Assembly: GCA_009702945.1 (NCBI GenBank)
Contig: WLGZ01000005.1
Coordinates: 1 to 16,120, forward strand
Direction of reading: 5' to 3'
DNA length: 16,120 nucleotides
Origin: Actinomycetota bacterium
Lineage (GTDB): Bacteria > Actinomycetota > Actinomycetes > S36-B12 > UBA5976
Shown here: piece by piece, positions 14,734 to 16,120 of the stretch
Numbering within the stretch: the first letter of the stretch is position 1
Layout of the letters: the number at the start of each line of letters is the position of its first letter
The notes under the pieces: generated by a model
The model's input: only the letters and a program-made list of their open reading frames with translations
Database searches by the model: none
Told to the model about the DNA's origin: nothing
Program-made: the position numbers and the translations under genes

Positions 14734-14760
14734 GACCGCAAGAAATATTCACTGACAACT

Positions 14761-14766
14761 AGGAGG
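14761..14766 (+). promoter_or_regulatory. Strong Shine-Dalgarno of ino1
   Basis: AGGAGG lies 6 bases before the GTG at 14773 and fixes that start. It is the strongest ribosome site on the + strand of the window, in line with high expression of ino1. Confidence 0.85.
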
Positions 14767-14772
14767 CTTACA

Positions 14773-15843
14773 GTGAGTGAAGTTAGAGTAGCGATCGTTG
14801 GCGTAGGAAACTGCGCATCATCGCTGGTACAGGGCGTTGAGTACTACAAAGACGCTGATCCAAAAGCATCAGTTCCAGGACTTATGCACGTGCAGTTCGG
14901 TGACTACCACGTTAAAGACGTGAAGTTTGTTGCTGCATTCGACGTTGATGCAAAGAAAGTTGGCCAGGATCTTTCGGCTGCGATTTTTGCCAGCGAGAAC
15001 AACACCATTAAATTCTCAGATGTACCGCCAACCGGAATCACGGTTCTTCGCGGTCACACCTATGACGGTCTTGGTAAGTATTACCGCGACATGGTAGTTG
15101 AATCTGATGAGACACCAGTTGATGTCGTTAAGGCACTCAAAGATGCAAACGTTGATGTAATGGTGTGCTACCTACCAGTTGGTTCTGAAGATGCAGCTAA
15201 GTTCTACGCGCAGTGCGCAATTGATGCTGGCGTTGGCTTCGTTAACGCGCTACCAGTTTTCATCGCTGGCACTAAGGAGTGGGCTGACAAGTTCACTGCA
15301 GCTGGCGTGCCAATTGTTGGAGATGACATCAAGAGCCAGGTCGGTGCCACAATCACCCACCGCGTGCTTGCAAAACTATTTGAAGATCGTGGCGTAACTG
15401 TTGACCGCACTTACCAACTAAATGTTGGCGGCAACATGGACTTCATGAACATGCTTGAACGTGATCGTCTGGAATCAAAGAAGATCTCCAAGACCCAGTC
15501 AGTAACCTCACAGTTGCGCGACAAGATTGATCCACGCAACGTTCACATCGGCCCAAGTGATTACGTAGCTTGGCTTGACGATCGTAAATGGGCATTCGTT
15601 CGACTTGAAGGACGCGCATTCGGCGATGTGCCATTGAGTCTTGAATACAAGCTAGAAGTTTGGGATTCACCAAACTCTGCTGGTGTAATCATCGATGCAA
15701 TTCGTGCTTGCAAGATTGCAAAGGATCGTGGCATCGGTGGACCAATCTTGAGCGCTTCAAGCTACTTCATGAAGAGCCCACCAGTTCAATACGATGACAC
15801 CAAGTGCCGTCAAGAAGTTGAAGACTTCATCGCTGGAAAGTAA
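14773..15843 (+). CDS. ino1: Inositol-3-phosphate synthase
   Basis: A 356-residue NAD-dependent enzyme that isomerises glucose-6-phosphate to 1L-myo-inositol-1-phosphate, the entry to phosphatidylinositol lipids and mycothiol in Actinobacteria. The Rossmann motif VAIVGVGNCASSLVQG starts at residue 6. The catalytic core contains GDDIKSQVGATITHR (Lys 187) and NVGGNMDFMNM, followed by RLESKKISKTQSV with further substrate-binding lysines. Length is close to the mycobacterial enzyme (about 367). There is no membrane segment. It is 39 bases downstream of padR, probably in one transcript, and ends before a strong terminator. Assignment is very secure; regulation by the upstream PadR is inference from the operator. 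Confidence 0.98.
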   Translation: MSEVRVAIVGVGNCASSLVQGVEYYKDADPKASVPGLMHVQFGDYHVKDVKFVAAFDVDAKKVGQDLSAAIFASENNTIKFSDVPPTGITVLRGHTYDGLGKYYRDMVVESDETPVDVVKALKDANVDVMVCYLPVGSEDAAKFYAQCAIDAGVGFVNALPVFIAGTKEWADKFTAAGVPIVGDDIKSQVGATITHRVLAKLFEDRGVTVDRTYQLNVGGNMDFMNMLERDRLESKKISKTQSVTSQLRDKIDPRNVHIGPSDYVAWLDDRKWAFVRLEGRAFGDVPLSLEYKLEVWDSPNSAGVIIDAIRACKIAKDRGIGGPILSASSYFMKSPPVQYDDTKCRQEVEDFIAGK

Positions 15844-15857
15844 GTATCTTGCAAGAA

Positions 15858-15871
15858 CCGTTGCGCAACGG
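15858..15871. repeat. Short perfect palindrome after ino1
   Basis: CCGTTGC followed directly by GCAACGG, 14 bases with no spacer, lies 15 bases past the ino1 stop. It may add to 3'-end structure or be a protein site. No function can be assigned. Confidence 0.35.
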
Positions 15872-15901
15872 GTGTAAGTAACACAAAAGCGGCCTCCTTA
15901 T

Positions 15902-15934
15902 CTAAGGGCTCCTAGTTCAACTAGGGGCCCTTAG
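15902..15934 (+). terminator. Rho-independent terminator of padR-ino1
   Basis: Arms 15902-15915 and 15921-15934 pair over 14 positions with one G-T wobble around a TTCAA loop, and a T-rich run (tgtttgtaattt) follows on the + strand. It separates ino1 from the transporter gene. Confidence 0.9.
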
Positions 15935-15944
15935 TGTTTGTAAT

Positions 15945-15972
15945 TTGATATTTACCTGCGAGTAACGACAAT
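15945..15972 (+). promoter_or_regulatory. Possible promoter of the MFS transporter gene
   Basis: TTGATA (15945-15950) and GACAAT (15967-15972) are 16 bases apart, just after the ino1 terminator, giving a start near 15979 and a short leader with AGAGG at 15984-15988. Confidence 0.35.
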
Positions 15973-16001
15973 TCCTTGAATCTAGAGGTAGCGTGATTTA
16001 A

Positions 16002-16120
16002 GTGAATCGACCAAGTGTTAAATCCTTCTCGGTATTGCGTCATGCAAATGCCCGCGAGTTGCTTGGCGTTCGAATTTTTGGTCAAGCTGGTGACGGGTTA
16101 TTACAAACTGCGCTAGCCAC
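16002..16120 (+). CDS. MFS transporter, N-terminal end (partial)
   Basis: A frame opens at the GTG at 16002 and runs off the window after 39 codons. It reads VNRPSVKSFSVLRHANAREL, then LGVRIFGQAGDGLLQTALAT. The RELLGVRIFGQAGDGLLQ pattern, a basic segment followed by G-R-x-x-x-Q-x-G-D before the first helix, is typical of actinobacterial major facilitator efflux-type proteins. As I recall, related genes lie beside padR-ino1 in Streptomyces. Substrate unknown. Only the first helix is visible, so the family is likely rather than certain. Confidence 0.68.
   Translation, partial: MNRPSVKSFSVLRHANARELLGVRIFGQAGDGLLQTALA

Overview
The window looks like a compact, oriC-proximal piece of an actinobacterial chromosome with moderate base composition, most like the small planktonic freshwater Actinobacteria (acI / Nanopelagicales type). 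This rests on a PknB-type PASTA kinase next to PbpA and RodA, CrgA, a DUF881 protein, DUF5318 beside a PASTA-tailed class A penicillin-binding protein, an actinobacterial inositol-phosphate synthase, very short gaps and many GTG starts. There is no rRNA, so genus is inference. I see no tRNA, mobile element, CRISPR array, phage gene or broken gene.

Left block (1-6374): on the + strand the tail of a RodA/FtsW gene, pbpA, pknB and trpG form one tight unit controlling elongation and cell-wall growth. Convergent to it on the - strand lie ppiA, a rhomboid protease with a zinc-binding N-terminus, crgA and a DUF881 membrane protein. The trpG and DUF881 stop codons abut with no base between them.

Middle block (6375-8168): the ribosomal/replication operon rpsF-ssb-rpsR-rplI on the - strand ends in a perfect 15-bp hairpin with a UUCG loop. 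It begins with a structured leader that matches the S6:S18 autoregulatory element and sequesters the rpsF Shine-Dalgarno.

Right block (8169-16120): nfo (endonuclease IV), a FemX-like peptidoglycan bridge transferase and an alanine-racemase-fold protein read rightward. ponA and a DUF5318 gene read leftward. A 191-bp divergent region carries nested inverted repeats and a perfect 13-bp-arm palindrome, likely the operator of the next gene, a PadR regulator, which is followed by ino1 (inositol phosphate synthase), a strong terminator and the start of an MFS transporter.

Functionally the window is mostly cell-envelope growth and division (RodA, PbpA, PknB, CrgA, PonA, FemX-like), ribosome and DNA maintenance (S6, SSB, S18, L9, Nfo) and the inositol supply used for phosphatidylinositol and mycothiol in Actinobacteria. 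No clearly new multi-gene system is visible. The least explained items are the racemase-like protein that lacks the canonical catalytic tyrosine but sits beside FemX, the structured region 14001-14119, and tandem DnaA boxes at the start of the DUF881 gene.
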